This document shows, piece by piece, positions 51,825 to 60,826 of a DNA stretch of 64,000 nt. The stretch covers positions 1,178,001-1,242,000 of the forward strand of contig NZ_CP045920.1 in NCBI RefSeq assembly GCF_009660225.1, written 5' to 3'. Source of the DNA: Pseudactinotalea sp. HY158. GTDB lineage: Bacteria > Actinomycetota > Actinomycetes > Actinomycetales > Beutenbergiaceae. Below the pieces are notes generated by a model. It saw only the letters and a list, made by a program, of their open reading frames with translations, did no database searches and was not told the origin of the DNA. How positions within the stretch are numbered: the first letter of the stretch is position 1; every line of letters begins with the position of its first letter. Made by a program: the position numbers and the translations under genes.

Positions 51825-53463
51825 GGTGCGCTGCGCCGTCCGTACGCTCGTGCGGCCCGCCGCCGAACGTATGGACGCCGGTGCTCCAGTCGGGCCGCGG
51901 GGTGTCCGGCCCCGCATAGGGCCGGTCGCCGTAGCGGGCCTGGAGGCGCGTCAGCTCGGCGCGCAGGTCGGCGAGGATGTCCGCGTAGGCCGGATCGCCT
52001 GCGACGTTCGTCAGTTCCTCGGGATCGGCTCCGAGGTCGTACAGCTCGTACTCCTGCTCGAAGCGCCGGTCCGAGGAGCCGGGGGAGCCGAGCCCGTCGC
52101 CGTAGTAGTGGATGTACTTGTACCGGTCGGTGCGCACGCCGTAGTGGGCGGGGGCGTGATGGACCGGGTCGTCGTGCTCCCAGTACCGGTAGTACATCGA
52201 CGTGGGCCAGTCCTCGACCTGCTCCCCGCGCAGGATCGGGCGGAAGCTGCGGCCCTGGGAGGTCGGCAGCACCTGCGACGGGTCGAGCCCGCACGCGTCG
52301 AGGAACGTGGCGGCGAAGTCGACGTTCGTGATGATCTCCTCGCGGCGGGTGCCGGCGGGGATCTCGGCGGGCCAGCGCAGCAGCATCGGCATCTGCAGCG
52401 ACTGGTCGAACATGAGCCGCTTGTCGAACCAGCCGTGGTCGCCGAGGAAGAAGCCCTGGTCGGAGGTGTAGACCACGATCGTGTCCTCGGCCAGGCCCGC
52501 CTCGTCGAGGTGGTCGAGCAGCGCCCCCACGCCGTCGTCGACCGCCTGCACGGTCTGCAGGTAGTCGCGCAGGTAGCGCTGGTACGTCCAGCTGGTGCGC
52601 GCCCGGGTGTTCTCGGGCCCGAGGAGCTCGGGGGGCACGTCCTCCTTGATGTCGTCGCGGGTGAGGTCGTCCGCGATCGACATCCGCACGTCCCGCACGG
52701 CCCGACTCATGGTGGAGTGGTCGTCGAAGAGGGTGGCCGGCTCGGGCAGGTCTCCGTCGGCGTACAGGTGGCCGTGCCGGGGGTGGGGGATCCACGGGCG
52801 GTGCGGGGCCTTGTGGTGGACCATGAGGCAGAACGGCCGATCGCCGTCGAGTGAGCGCAGCCACTCCAGGCTCAGGTCGGTCACGATGTCCGTCGCGTAT
52901 CCGGGCACGTCCACGGGGCCGGCGGCGGTGACCATCTCCGGATCGACGTAGTCCCCCTGGTCGGGGAACACCTGCCAGGAGTCGAAGCCGCGGGGCCGGG
53001 ACGCCGCCGACTCCCCGAGGTGCCACTTGCCGAAGATCGCCGTCGCGTACCCGGTCGCCTGCAGGGCCTCGACGAAGGTGGGAACGCGGTAGTCGAACTC
53101 GGAGTAGATCGACGGGGAGCCGTTGACGTGGCTGTAGGTGCCCGTGAGGATGCTCGCCCGCGACGGTGTGCACAGGGAGTTCGTGCAGTACACCGACCCC
53201 ATGAGCACGCCCTCGGTGGCGATCCGGTCGAGGTTCGGGGTCCGGTTCACCCGGCCGCCGTACGCCGAGATCGCGTGCGCGGCGTGATCGTCCGACATGA
53301 CGAAGACCAGGTTGGGTCGGCGCCGCGGAGTCGCCGTCATGTCGTCCGAGTGGGTCTCGGCCGGCAGTGCGGAGGTCCGCTCGGCGTTGAGCCGGGCCTG
53401 TTCCCGCAACGCGCCGATCCGGCGGCGCACCTCATCGAGTGCATCCAAGGGATCGCTCGTCAT
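51817..53463 (-). CDS. Sulfatase (arylsulfatase family)
   Basis: 548 residues. LVFVMSDDHAAHAISAYGG gives the metal-binding Asp pair, CTPSRASILTG is the CxPxR site whose Cys becomes formylglycine, and KWHLGES, HHKAPHRPW and YTSDQGFFLGDHGWFDK are later active-site blocks. There is no signal peptide, so it is probably cytoplasmic. It hydrolyses sulfate esters after activation by a formylglycine-generating enzyme, which is not in this window. The N-terminal 45 residues are an extra helical stretch. An N-terminal Met at residue 42 is a possible alternative start. Confidence 0.9.
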   Translation of the reverse strand: MTSDPLDALDEVRRRIGALREQARLNAERTSALPAETHSDDMTATPRRRPNLVFVMSDDHAAHAISAYGGRVNRTPNLDRIATEGVLMGSVYCTNSLCTPSRASILTGTYSHVNGSPSIYSEFDYRVPTFVEALQATGYATAIFGKWHLGESAASRPRGFDSWQVFPDQGDYVDPEMVTAAGPVDVPGYATDIVTDLSLEWLRSLDGDRPFCLMVHHKAPHRPWIPHPRHGHLYADGDLPEPATLFDDHSTMSRAVRDVRMSIADDLTRDDIKEDVPPELLGPENTRARTSWTYQRYLRDYLQTVQAVDDGVGALLDHLDEAGLAEDTIVVYTSDQGFFLGDHGWFDKRLMFDQSLQMPMLLRWPAEIPAGTRREEIITNVDFAATFLDACGLDPSQVLPTSQGRSFRPILRGEQVEDWPTSMYYRYWEHDDPVHHAPAHYGVRTDRYKYIHYYGDGLGSPGSSDRRFEQEYELYDLGADPEELTNVAGDPAYADILADLRAELTRLQARYGDRPYAGPDTPRPDWSTGVHTFGGGPHERTDGAAHLT

Positions 53464-53518
53464 CGGATGTCCTTCCGGTTCGACTGCTGGGCGGGGTGGC
53501 CCCGCTCAGGGCATGGGT

Positions 53519-54127
53519 TCAGGGGCGGCGGGTGATGAGCCCGTCGGGGGTGGCGGGCACCGGACCGGGCCAGGTGCCGAGCCGGTCCAGGTTCTCCCGG
53601 GCCCCGAGCCCGGAGTCGGCGCGCACGCCGTCGTGTCCCGGCAGCCACACCTCGGTCACGGAGTAGCCCGTCTCGGGATTGAAGCGACCGAGATCGCCGC
53701 CTGCCGGAAGCCAGCCGGCCGCCCGCGCGGCGGCGGGACCATCGAACGGATCCTCGGGCGAACTGCGCACCGCGATCGTGATCGCCGCATTCGGCATATA
53801 GCCCTGCCGCACGGACCAGGCCGACTCCACGAGGTAGGTGATGAGCGCGGGGCCGCGGCTGACCGTGTATCCGGCCGCGAGCGAGAAGCGGAGGGCGACC
53901 CCCACGTTTCCCTTGGTATTGGGCTCCCAGCCGCTGATCGACACGTCCTCGATGCCCGGCAGCGCCCGGATCGCCGACTCCATATCGGCGCGGGCCCACC
54001 CGCCCGAGGGGGCGTCATGCGGCAGGTCGGCGTTGCTCCACGTGCCGTCCGGCCCGCCACAGCCCGCCAGGCCCAGCACCATGATCCCGGCCAGGCTCGC
54101 GCGCAGGAACGAACGTCGGCTACCCAT
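53519..54127 (-). CDS. Tat-type lipoprotein of unknown function
   Basis: 202 residues from ATG 54127. The N terminus MGSRRSFLRASLAGIMVLGLAGC combines a twin-arginine motif (SRRSFLR) with a lipobox (LAGC), so it is exported folded and lipid-anchored. The mature part has no recognised domain; it contains ADMESAIRALPGIEDVSISGWEP and later AAGYTVSRGPALITYLVESAWSV, which look like an alpha/beta fold. The open frame continues upstream without a start signal. It is on the same strand as the sulfatase, which starts 55 bp after its stop. Confidence 0.7.
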   Translation of the reverse strand: MGSRRSFLRASLAGIMVLGLAGCGGPDGTWSNADLPHDAPSGGWARADMESAIRALPGIEDVSISGWEPNTKGNVGVALRFSLAAGYTVSRGPALITYLVESAWSVRQGYMPNAAITIAVRSSPEDPFDGPAAARAAGWLPAGGDLGRFNPETGYSVTEVWLPGHDGVRADSGLGARENLDRLGTWPGPVPATPDGLITRRP

Positions 54128-54314
54128 AGCGCACCGTGTCTCGGAAACGGAACGACACGTCCTCCCAGATCGCCTTGTCGGAGATGAGGGCATTGTCGTC
54201 AACCATCCTCACCTCGCCGCTCGTGCGGTCCCGCCGGTCGCAGCGTCCTGAAGGGCACGGTGCTCATATTAACGGTGCTCACATGAGGGGAACGGTCGCG
54301 GCCCGGGGCGGTCC

Positions 54315-55910
54315 TCATCCCAGCCGGGCGTCCCAGTGCAGAAGGCTGCCGCCGGTCTCGCCGGGGCCGAACATGAACGTGCCCCCGTGCCGGCGGGCCC
54401 GCGAGCCGAGGTTCGCCAGGCCGGAGGCGCGGGTGCGGGCGGGGTCGATGCCCACCCCGTCGTCGGCCACCTCGATCTGCACACTTCGGGGGCTGAGGTC
54501 CACCTGCACGTGCACCGAGGAGGCGCGCGCGTGCCGGGCCGCGTTGGCGAGCCCCTCACGCACGACCGCGACGATGTCGTCGGCCAGGTCGCCGCCCACG
54601 AGGGCGGCCAGCTCGTTCACGTCGTCGCGGGGGTCGGAGGGCGTGACCACGAGCGAGGGCGCGAAGCCCAGCCCCGTGCGGGCGAGCGAGGTCTCCCGCT
54701 GCAGCCGTTCGAGGATCGGGGCGGCCTCGTCGTCGCTGCGGATCGAGCGCACGATCGCCCGGATCTGGCGCACGGAGTCGTCCACGCCGTCGAGCGCCTC
54801 GGTGAGCGCCTGGTGCACGATCGAGTCGGTGACCGATTCGCGGGCCTTGCTCAGCTGCAGCCCCGTGGCGAACAGCTGCTGGATGGCCAGGTCGTGCAGG
54901 TCGCGCCCGATCCGGGCGCGCTCGTCGAGCAGCGTGGCCCGGTCCTTGGCCGCGCGGGCCTCGGCGAGCTTGAGCGCGAGGGCCGCTTGGCCCGCGATCG
55001 ACTCGGCGATCGTCAACTCGTCCTGCATGAACTCGGGTGCCCCGAGCCGGCGCAGCAGGGCGATGACGCCGAGCGCGTTCCCGTCGGCCAGGAGCGGGGC
55101 ATAGAGCGCCGGTCCGTAGCGCCCGAACTCGGGAACCCGCAGCGAGGGGGTGCGTGAGAACGAATCGACCACGAGCCCGGCACCGGAGGAGAGCACGCTG
55201 CGGGCCCGGCCCTCCGCCGGCATGACGATGCCGAGCAGGTCCGCCGTCTCCGGGCCGTCGACGATCTCGATCACCCAGTCCCCGCCGACCCCCGGCAGCA
55301 CGATGCAGGCCGCGTCCGCATCGGCCACCTGCCGAATCCGGGAGGCGATGAGCGCGAGGGCGTCCTCGGGATCGGGATCCTGCAGCAGGGCCGAGGTGAT
55401 GTCGTGGCCTGCCTGCAGCCACCGCTCCCGCGTGCGCACCGCCGTGTACAGGTCGCTGTTCTGCACGGCGACCGCGGCCGCGGAGGCGAGCAGGTGCATC
55501 GAGTCGGTGTCGGCCTCGGTGAAGCCGCCGTCCTTCTCCGCGACGTACAGGCGCCCGTAGGCCTCCCCGGCCACGTGGATCGGCACCCCGAGGAAGGTGT
55601 GCATGATCGGATGGTGCTCCGGGAATCCGCCGAAGTCCGGGTGGGTCGTCAGGTCCTCGAGCACGAGGTGGCCGTCCGGCGGGATCGCCGCGAGCACGCC
55701 CCGGCCCTCCGGATGCCGCAGGGTCGCGACGAGATCCGGGTCGAGGCCGTGGCTCACGAACGGATCGATCTGGCCGATCGAGTCGAGCACGCCGATCGCC
55801 GCGTACCGCGCGCCCGTCAGGTGACACGCCGCGGTCACGATCTCTCCCAGGACCTCGTTCAGGTCGAGGTGGGACGTGACGGTGAGCAGGGCGTCGATGA
55901 TGCGTTTCAC
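54315..55910 (-). CDS. GAF-domain sensor histidine kinase, DevS/DosS-like
   Basis: 531 residues from GTG 55910. Two GAF domains (about residues 15-155 and 170-315) precede a HisKA_3 dimer region with RIGRDLHDLAIQQLFATGLQL (phospho-His about 339) and an HATPase_c domain (VREGLANAARHARA, VADDGVGID, HGGTFMF). In GAF-A the run GFPEHHPIMHTFLGVPIHV has the His pair (99-100) at the position of the heme ligand of M. tuberculosis DosS. This suggests an oxygen, NO or redox sensor; heme binding is inferred. Upstream of the GTG the frame still looks coding for 19 codons up to a TAG, with no other start. Its partner regulator is probably at 48932-49591. Confidence 0.85.
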   Translation of the reverse strand: MKRIIDALLTVTSHLDLNEVLGEIVTAACHLTGARYAAIGVLDSIGQIDPFVSHGLDPDLVATLRHPEGRGVLAAIPPDGHLVLEDLTTHPDFGGFPEHHPIMHTFLGVPIHVAGEAYGRLYVAEKDGGFTEADTDSMHLLASAAAVAVQNSDLYTAVRTRERWLQAGHDITSALLQDPDPEDALALIASRIRQVADADAACIVLPGVGGDWVIEIVDGPETADLLGIVMPAEGRARSVLSSGAGLVVDSFSRTPSLRVPEFGRYGPALYAPLLADGNALGVIALLRRLGAPEFMQDELTIAESIAGQAALALKLAEARAAKDRATLLDERARIGRDLHDLAIQQLFATGLQLSKARESVTDSIVHQALTEALDGVDDSVRQIRAIVRSIRSDDEAAPILERLQRETSLARTGLGFAPSLVVTPSDPRDDVNELAALVGGDLADDIVAVVREGLANAARHARASSVHVQVDLSPRSVQIEVADDGVGIDPARTRASGLANLGSRARRHGGTFMFGPGETGGSLLHWDARLG

Positions 55911-56347
55911 GGCGGCGGCCTCACGGTCTGCAGGGGCGGGTCGCCGGTCGGCGGCCCGCTCCTATGACACCACGCCGGGCGCGGCGTGGTGTTGTGGAAC
56001 AAGCCTATGGACGACGGCCGCTCGCCTCACGCGGTCAGCTCCCGTGCGTATCGGCCCCGGTGTGCGATACTGGGTTCCGGTGATCCAGATGGCCATACCC
56101 GCTGGTGAACCCGGTGACTTCAGCTTGGTTGGGGTTCGCGTTGCCTGCGCGGTTCGATTGCCTGCGCACGACGATGGATCGACCGGCAGTGGGCCCACAT
56201 GGTCCGCGAAGGCACCGGCGGTGCCCAGACGCGCGAGTGCGCGAACGGGAGCCGCACAACACGACTTTCTCAGGCGCGACGGCGCCAACGACATCCCGAG
56301 TGCCGTAGGTGGGTATGGCTGGGGCACCGGGTGGGAGCACTCCCAAC
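55911..56347. other. Upstream region of rne, about 440 bp without a gene
   Basis: Divergent gap between the sensor kinase and rne. It contains an extended -10-like TGTGCGATACT around 56057-56067 and several hairpins, for example GGCACC-GGC-GGTGCC (56211-56225). A long 5' leader for rne mRNA, as in other bacteria that autoregulate RNase E, is plausible. No ORF with a convincing start is seen. Confidence 0.4.
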
Positions 56348-59300
56348 ATGACGACACCAATGAACACCCCTGAATCTGCTGAATCTGCTGAATCGGTGCA
56401 GGCGCCCCCCGCCCGCCGCCGTCCGCGCCGGGCCACGAGGCCCACGCTTCCGCCGGAGTCGGCCGCCGCCGAGGCGCAGCAGCCGGCCGCGGAGCCCGCC
56501 GCCCTGGCGAAGCCGACGCGTTCGACCCGCTCCAAGAAGTCCGCAGCCACCGATGCGCCCGCCCCGGCGGCCGACGCGACCCCGGAGAGCTCGGTGACTT
56601 CAGGGGCCCCAGAGAGCTCAGAGAACTCAGAGACCCCGGAGACCCCGAAGACCCCGAAGACACAGCGGCGCGCCACGACCGCCAAGGCCGCAGCCGCCAA
56701 GGCTCCGGCCGCCAAGGCCGCAACCACGAAGGCCACTGCTGCTGCAGCCACTGAGGCGGCCGAGGCTCCGGCTGCCAAGGGCGCCAAGGCCGCAACCACC
56801 AAGGCCACGAAGGCTGCGACCACCAAGACTGCGGCCACGAAGGCCGCGAAGGCCGTCGCAGGCGACGTCACCGCGCCGGACACAGCCCCGGCCACCGCGG
56901 CGGACACAGCCCCGGAAACTGGGGCCAGTGACGCCTCCGAGGCCTCCGAGTCCGCAGCGAAGGCCACGGAAGCGCCCAAGGCCGAGAAGGCGGCAGTGTC
57001 CACGAAGGCCACGAAGTCGGCAGTGTCCACGAAGTCCACGAAGGCCACGAAGACGGCGAAGTCCACGAAGTCGGCGGCCGCCCAGGCCGAGCCGGCCACG
57101 ACGACCAAGAAGTCCGCCCCGGCGCGTCAGGCGAAGGCCGCCGCCGCCGACCAGCCCCTCACCACGGATGTTCCGGCCGCGGCCGAGCAGCCGGCCGCCG
57201 AGCAGCCCCTCACCACGGATGTTCCGGCAGTGGCCGAGCAGCCGGTCGCCGCCGAGCGGCCCGCTGCGACTGCGCCCGCCAGGGCGACCCGGTCCCGTCG
57301 CTCGACCCGCTCGGCCGGGTCCGCGGCCCCGGTGGCCGACAAGCCCGCCGAGACCGCCGGGTCCGCTGAGACTGCTGGTTCGGCTGGTTCTGCTGGTTCC
57401 ATCGACGCCACGGCGCCGGTCGAGACCGCCGAGGCATCCGGCGGCGACCAGGCCGCACCGGCACGATCGGGCCGTTCCCGCGCGTCGGCGAAGACGACCA
57501 AGGCCGCCAACTCGACCAAGGCGACCAAGTCGAGTCGGTCGAGCGGTGCGCGCACGTCGGCCCCGACAGAATCCAACGAATCCAACGGATCCAACGAATC
57601 CGACGAATCCGCAGGCACCGCCGAGCAGGGGGCGGCCGGGCGGGCCGAGGCGAGCGCCTCGAACGCCGGGAGCGGAACGGGAGCGACGTCGTCCGCACGC
57701 TCCGCGCTCAACGTGCTGGCCGAATTCGGCCAGGGCGGCGAGGACGAGGATGAGGACGGAACGGACGCGGCGACCGCCACGAGCCTCGACGACCTGGTCA
57801 TCCCGGAGCGCGAACCCGCCGGTGACGACGCCCCGCGCCTTCCGGCCACCGCGCTGCTGTTCCAGGCGCCGGACCTCACCCCGCGCCGCAAGGGATCGAG
57901 CAAGCGCCGGGCGGCCGAGGAACGTGCCGAGGACACCCAGGTCGAGCGGGCCGAGAAGTCCGTGCAGGCCGACGAGTCCGAACGGGCCGACCGGCCCGGG
58001 CAGCCGGACCGGTCCGAGCAGTCCGACGAGTCCGGCGAGTCGGGCAGGTCGGGTCGGGGCATGCCCGGCGAGACGGGCGCGGACGGCGATCACGACGACT
58101 CGAAGCCGCGCCGTCGCCGGCGCCGCGGGGGCCGCGGCCGCCGCCGCTCGGGTGGTTCGAACGACGACTCCGGCTCCGCGGGCGGCGAGTCGGGCGAGGG
58201 GTCCACGGACTCGTCGGACTCCTCCGGCTCGTCGGGCTCGGACGCGGATTCACCGAAGCGTTCCGGCAAGGGCTCCGGGAAGGGTGACTCGAACGGGTCG
58301 CGTGCCGAGTCGAACGGCTCGAACGGCTCGAACGGCTCTGGAGGCCCTGGAGGCTCGGAGGCGTCGGGTAGCGACGACGACTCCGGGGACAACGCCTCCT
58401 CGAGTTCGCGCCGGCGCCGGCGTCGTTCCCGCTCCGGCCGCGGCAACGACGACGGCGGCGCCCAGGCCGCCCGCGACTCCGTCACGCCGCTCAAGGGCTC
58501 GACGCGCCTCGAGGCCAAGCGTCAGCGCCGCAAGGAGGGCCGCGACCCCCACCGTCGCCGGTCCATCATCACCGAGGCCGAGTTCCTCGCCCGCCGCGAG
58601 TCCGTCGAGCGCAAGATGATCGTGCGCGAGCAGGCCGGCCGCACCCAGGTCGCCGTGCTCGAGGACGACGTGCTCGTGGAGCACTATGTGGCGCAGAAGT
58701 CGCACAGCTCGATGGTCGGCAACGTCTACATCGGCCGCGTGCAGAACGTCCTGCCCTCGATGGAGGCCGCATTCGTCGACCTCGGTCGCGGTCGCAACGC
58801 CGTGCTCTACGCCGGCGAGGTGAATTGGGACCTGGCCGGCCTGAACGGCAAGCCGCGCAAGATCGAGAACGCGCTCTCCTCGGGCGACAGCGTGCTCGTG
58901 CAGGTGACGAAGGACCCGATCGGGCACAAGGGCGCCCGGCTCACCTCCCAGGTCACCCTCGCCGGCCGCTACCTCGTGCTCGTGCCCGGGGGCGGGATGA
59001 CCGGCATCTCCCGCAAGCTCCCGGAGACGGAGCGGAGCCGCCTCAAGAAGCTGCTCAACACGATCGTCCCCGACGGCCAGGGCGTCATCGTGCGCACCGC
59101 CGCCGAGGGCGCCTCGGAGGAGGAGCTGCGCGGCGACGTCGAGCGGCTCTCGGCCCAGTGGGCGGAGATCGAGAAGAAGTCGGCCAAGCCGTCCTCGGTG
59201 CCCGCCCTGCTCAAGGGTGAACCCGAGCTCGCCACCCGCGTGGTGCGCGACATCTTCAACGACGACTTCTCCGCGCTCGTCATCTCCGGGCCGAACGCCT

Positions 59301-60262
59301 GGAAGACGATCTCGGAGTACGTCAACTCCGTCGCCTCGGACCTGGCCGACCGGATGAGCCAGTGGACCGGGCCGGCCGACGTGTTCAGCGCCCATCGGGT
59401 GGACGAGCAGCTCGCCAAGGGGATGGACCGCAAGGTCTGGCTGCCCTCGGGTGGCTCGCTCGTGATCGACCGCACCGAGGCGATGACCGTCGTGGACGTC
59501 AACACGGGCAAGTTCACGGGCTCGGGCGGCACGCTCGAGGAGACCGTCACGAAGAACAACCTCGAGGCGGCCGAGGAGGTCGTGCGTCAGCTGCGGCTGC
59601 GCGACATCGGCGGGATCATCGTGATCGACTTCATCGACATGGTGCTCGAGTCCAACCGGGATCTCGTGCTGCGCCGGCTCGTCGAGTGCCTGGGCCGGGA
59701 CCGCACCCGCCACCAGGTCGCCGAGGTCACCTCGCTCGGGCTCGTGCAGATGACCCGCAAGCGGGTCGGCCAGGGCCTCGTCGAGGCCTTCTCGACCACG
59801 TGCGAGTGCTGCAACGGGCGGGGCTACCACGTGACCTCCGACCCGGTCGAGGGCGAGTCCCAGACCGAGCCGGGTACCTCGGCCAGGGATGGCAAGGACG
59901 GCAGGGAGAAGGGCGGCTCGAAGTCCTCCGGCCGCTCCGGGGACTCGACGCGCTCGCGCAAGGGGCGCCGCAGCTCCTCCTCCCAGCCGGCCGCCCAGCC
60001 GGAGCCGGAGGCCGAGCCGGTGAACGAGGAGCAGCGCGAGCAGGTCAAGGCCACGCTCGCCGCGATCGCGGCGGCGGCCGCCCACGCCCACACGGGTGAG
60101 GACGGCGCAGCAACCGATCCCGGGTCGGCTGCGGTCGCGGGCGGCACGTCCGGGGGTGAGGCGGCCTCCGAGACGGAGGCTGCGTCGTCCGCAGGCGTGG
60201 GCGAGGCCGCCCCGGCGGGCGAGGGCTCCGAGCCCCCGGCGGCCGAGGTTCCGGCCGGCTGA
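56348..60262 (+). CDS. rne: RNase E/G family endoribonuclease with very long N-terminal extension
   Basis: 1304 residues. The catalytic part (about 740-1160) has SIITEAEFLARRESVERKMIVRE, the S1 domain (HSSMVGNVYIGRVQNVLPSMEAAFVDLG), the 5' sensor/RNase H region (VIDRTEAMTVVDVNTGKFTG, IGGIIVIDFIDM) and the Zn-link CECC of TTCECCNGRGYHV. Before it lie about 730 residues of Ala/Lys/Thr-rich, acidic, Ser/Gly-rich and Arg/Gly-rich sequence, probably disordered and RNA-binding. About 140 disordered residues follow. It cleaves mRNA and rRNA precursors and scaffolds the degradosome. ATG 56348 (GGGAGC upstream) is preferred; GTG 56309 and ATG 56315 are alternatives. Confidence 0.9.
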   Translation: MTTPMNTPESAESAESVQAPPARRRPRRATRPTLPPESAAAEAQQPAAEPAALAKPTRSTRSKKSAATDAPAPAADATPESSVTSGAPESSENSETPETPKTPKTQRRATTAKAAAAKAPAAKAATTKATAAAATEAAEAPAAKGAKAATTKATKAATTKTAATKAAKAVAGDVTAPDTAPATAADTAPETGASDASEASESAAKATEAPKAEKAAVSTKATKSAVSTKSTKATKTAKSTKSAAAQAEPATTTKKSAPARQAKAAAADQPLTTDVPAAAEQPAAEQPLTTDVPAVAEQPVAAERPAATAPARATRSRRSTRSAGSAAPVADKPAETAGSAETAGSAGSAGSIDATAPVETAEASGGDQAAPARSGRSRASAKTTKAANSTKATKSSRSSGARTSAPTESNESNGSNESDESAGTAEQGAAGRAEASASNAGSGTGATSSARSALNVLAEFGQGGEDEDEDGTDAATATSLDDLVIPEREPAGDDAPRLPATALLFQAPDLTPRRKGSSKRRAAEERAEDTQVERAEKSVQADESERADRPGQPDRSEQSDESGESGRSGRGMPGETGADGDHDDSKPRRRRRRGGRGRRRSGGSNDDSGSAGGESGEGSTDSSDSSGSSGSDADSPKRSGKGSGKGDSNGSRAESNGSNGSNGSGGPGGSEASGSDDDSGDNASSSSRRRRRRSRSGRGNDDGGAQAARDSVTPLKGSTRLEAKRQRRKEGRDPHRRRSIITEAEFLARRESVERKMIVREQAGRTQVAVLEDDVLVEHYVAQKSHSSMVGNVYIGRVQNVLPSMEAAFVDLGRGRNAVLYAGEVNWDLAGLNGKPRKIENALSSGDSVLVQVTKDPIGHKGARLTSQVTLAGRYLVLVPGGGMTGISRKLPETERSRLKKLLNTIVPDGQGVIVRTAAEGASEEELRGDVERLSAQWAEIEKKSAKPSSVPALLKGEPELATRVVRDIFNDDFSALVISGPNAWKTISEYVNSVASDLADRMSQWTGPADVFSAHRVDEQLAKGMDRKVWLPSGGSLVIDRTEAMTVVDVNTGKFTGSGGTLEETVTKNNLEAAEEVVRQLRLRDIGGIIVIDFIDMVLESNRDLVLRRLVECLGRDRTRHQVAEVTSLGLVQMTRKRVGQGLVEAFSTTCECCNGRGYHVTSDPVEGESQTEPGTSARDGKDGREKGGSKSSGRSGDSTRSRKGRRSSSSQPAAQPEPEAEPVNEEQREQVKATLAAIAAAAAHAHTGEDGAATDPGSAAVAGGTSGGEAASETEAASSAGVGEAAPAGEGSEPPAAEVPAG
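57152..57253 (+). repeat. 51-bp in-frame duplication in the rne extension
   Basis: CAGCCCCTCACCACGGATG begins at 57152 and again at 57203, each heading a unit that encodes QPLTTDVPAxAEQPxAAE. It is part of a wider set of short Lys/Ala/Thr repeats (56640-57130) coding KAATTKATKA-like sequence. Confidence 0.7.
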
Positions 60263-60273
60263 GCCGGTCACCG

Positions 60274-60329
60274 CGCGAGAGCGGTCTACGTCACAGTGGG
60301 CGCATTTGCCCTGCGTAGCCGCTCTCGCG
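60274..60329 (+). promoter_or_regulatory. Long hairpin between rne and rplU
   Basis: CGCGAGAGCGG (60274-60284), a bulged T, and CTACG (60286-60290) pair perfectly with CGTAG CCGCTCTCGCG (60314-60329). Inside, GGGC (60298-60301) pairs with GCCC (60308-60311). There is no U tract after it. It may terminate rne transcription or start a structured leader of rplU. Confidence 0.65.
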
Positions 60330-60344
60330 TAAAGTTGGGCGTCG

Positions 60345-60406
60345 GCGCACTCGCGTGCGCGGACGTGGTCAGATGAGCCAGGAGCCCAGTGCGCGATCCC
60401 TCGCGC
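60345..60406 (+). promoter_or_regulatory. Two further hairpins in the rplU leader
   Basis: GCGCAC-TCGC-GTGCGC (60345-60360) and GCGCGA-TCCC-TCGCGC (60391-60406) are perfect 6-4-6 stem-loops. With the larger hairpin upstream they form a structured region of about 130 nt before the rplU start. Ribosomal protein genes often use such leaders for autoregulation, which is inferred here. Confidence 0.45.
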
Positions 60407-60484
60407 GGGGCGGGCAGCAGCGTCGTGGCGGGTTCGCCCCGAGGTGCTGACGAGACATGTAGTTCGACAGAGATGAGCAGGAAC

Positions 60485-60793
60485 GTGGTGTACGCGATCG
60501 TCAAGGCCGGCGGCCGACAGGAGAAGGTGTCCGTCGGTGACGTCGTCGTCATGGACCGCATCAAGGGTGCGGCCGGGGAGACCATCGAGATGGTTCCGGT
60601 GCTGCTCGTCGACGGCGAGAAGGTCACCTCGGGTGCCGAGGACCTGGCCGGGGTGAAGGTGACCGCCGAGATCGTCCGGGACGAGCGCGGCAAGAAGATC
60701 ACGATCCTCAAGTACAAGAACAAGACCGGTTACCGGCGTCGGCAGGGGCACCGTCAGGACCTCACCCGCGTCAAGATCACCGGCATCAACTAA
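60485..60793 (+). CDS. rplU: 50S ribosomal protein L21
   Basis: 102 residues. The start [26 protein letters not shown] and the end [25 protein letters not shown] are diagnostic. GTG 60485 gives the canonical MVYAIV N terminus; ATG 60473 would add four residues (MSRN). rpmA follows 33 nt later, the normal rplU-rpmA operon. Confidence 0.96.
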   Translation: MVYAIVKAGGRQEKVSVGDVVVMDRIKGAAGETIEMVPVLLVDGEKVTSGAEDLAGVKVTAEIVRDERGKKITILKYKNKTGYRRRQGHRQDLTRVKITGIN

Positions 60794-60826
60794 GTCCGAC
60801 CTCACTGAAGGAAGCAGGTTCAGCTC

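Noticed and set aside
56627-58250. Long minus-strand ORFs opposite the rne extension
   Set aside because: Low-complexity Gly/Leu/Arg translations mirroring the repeats on the other strand; no start signals or known domains.
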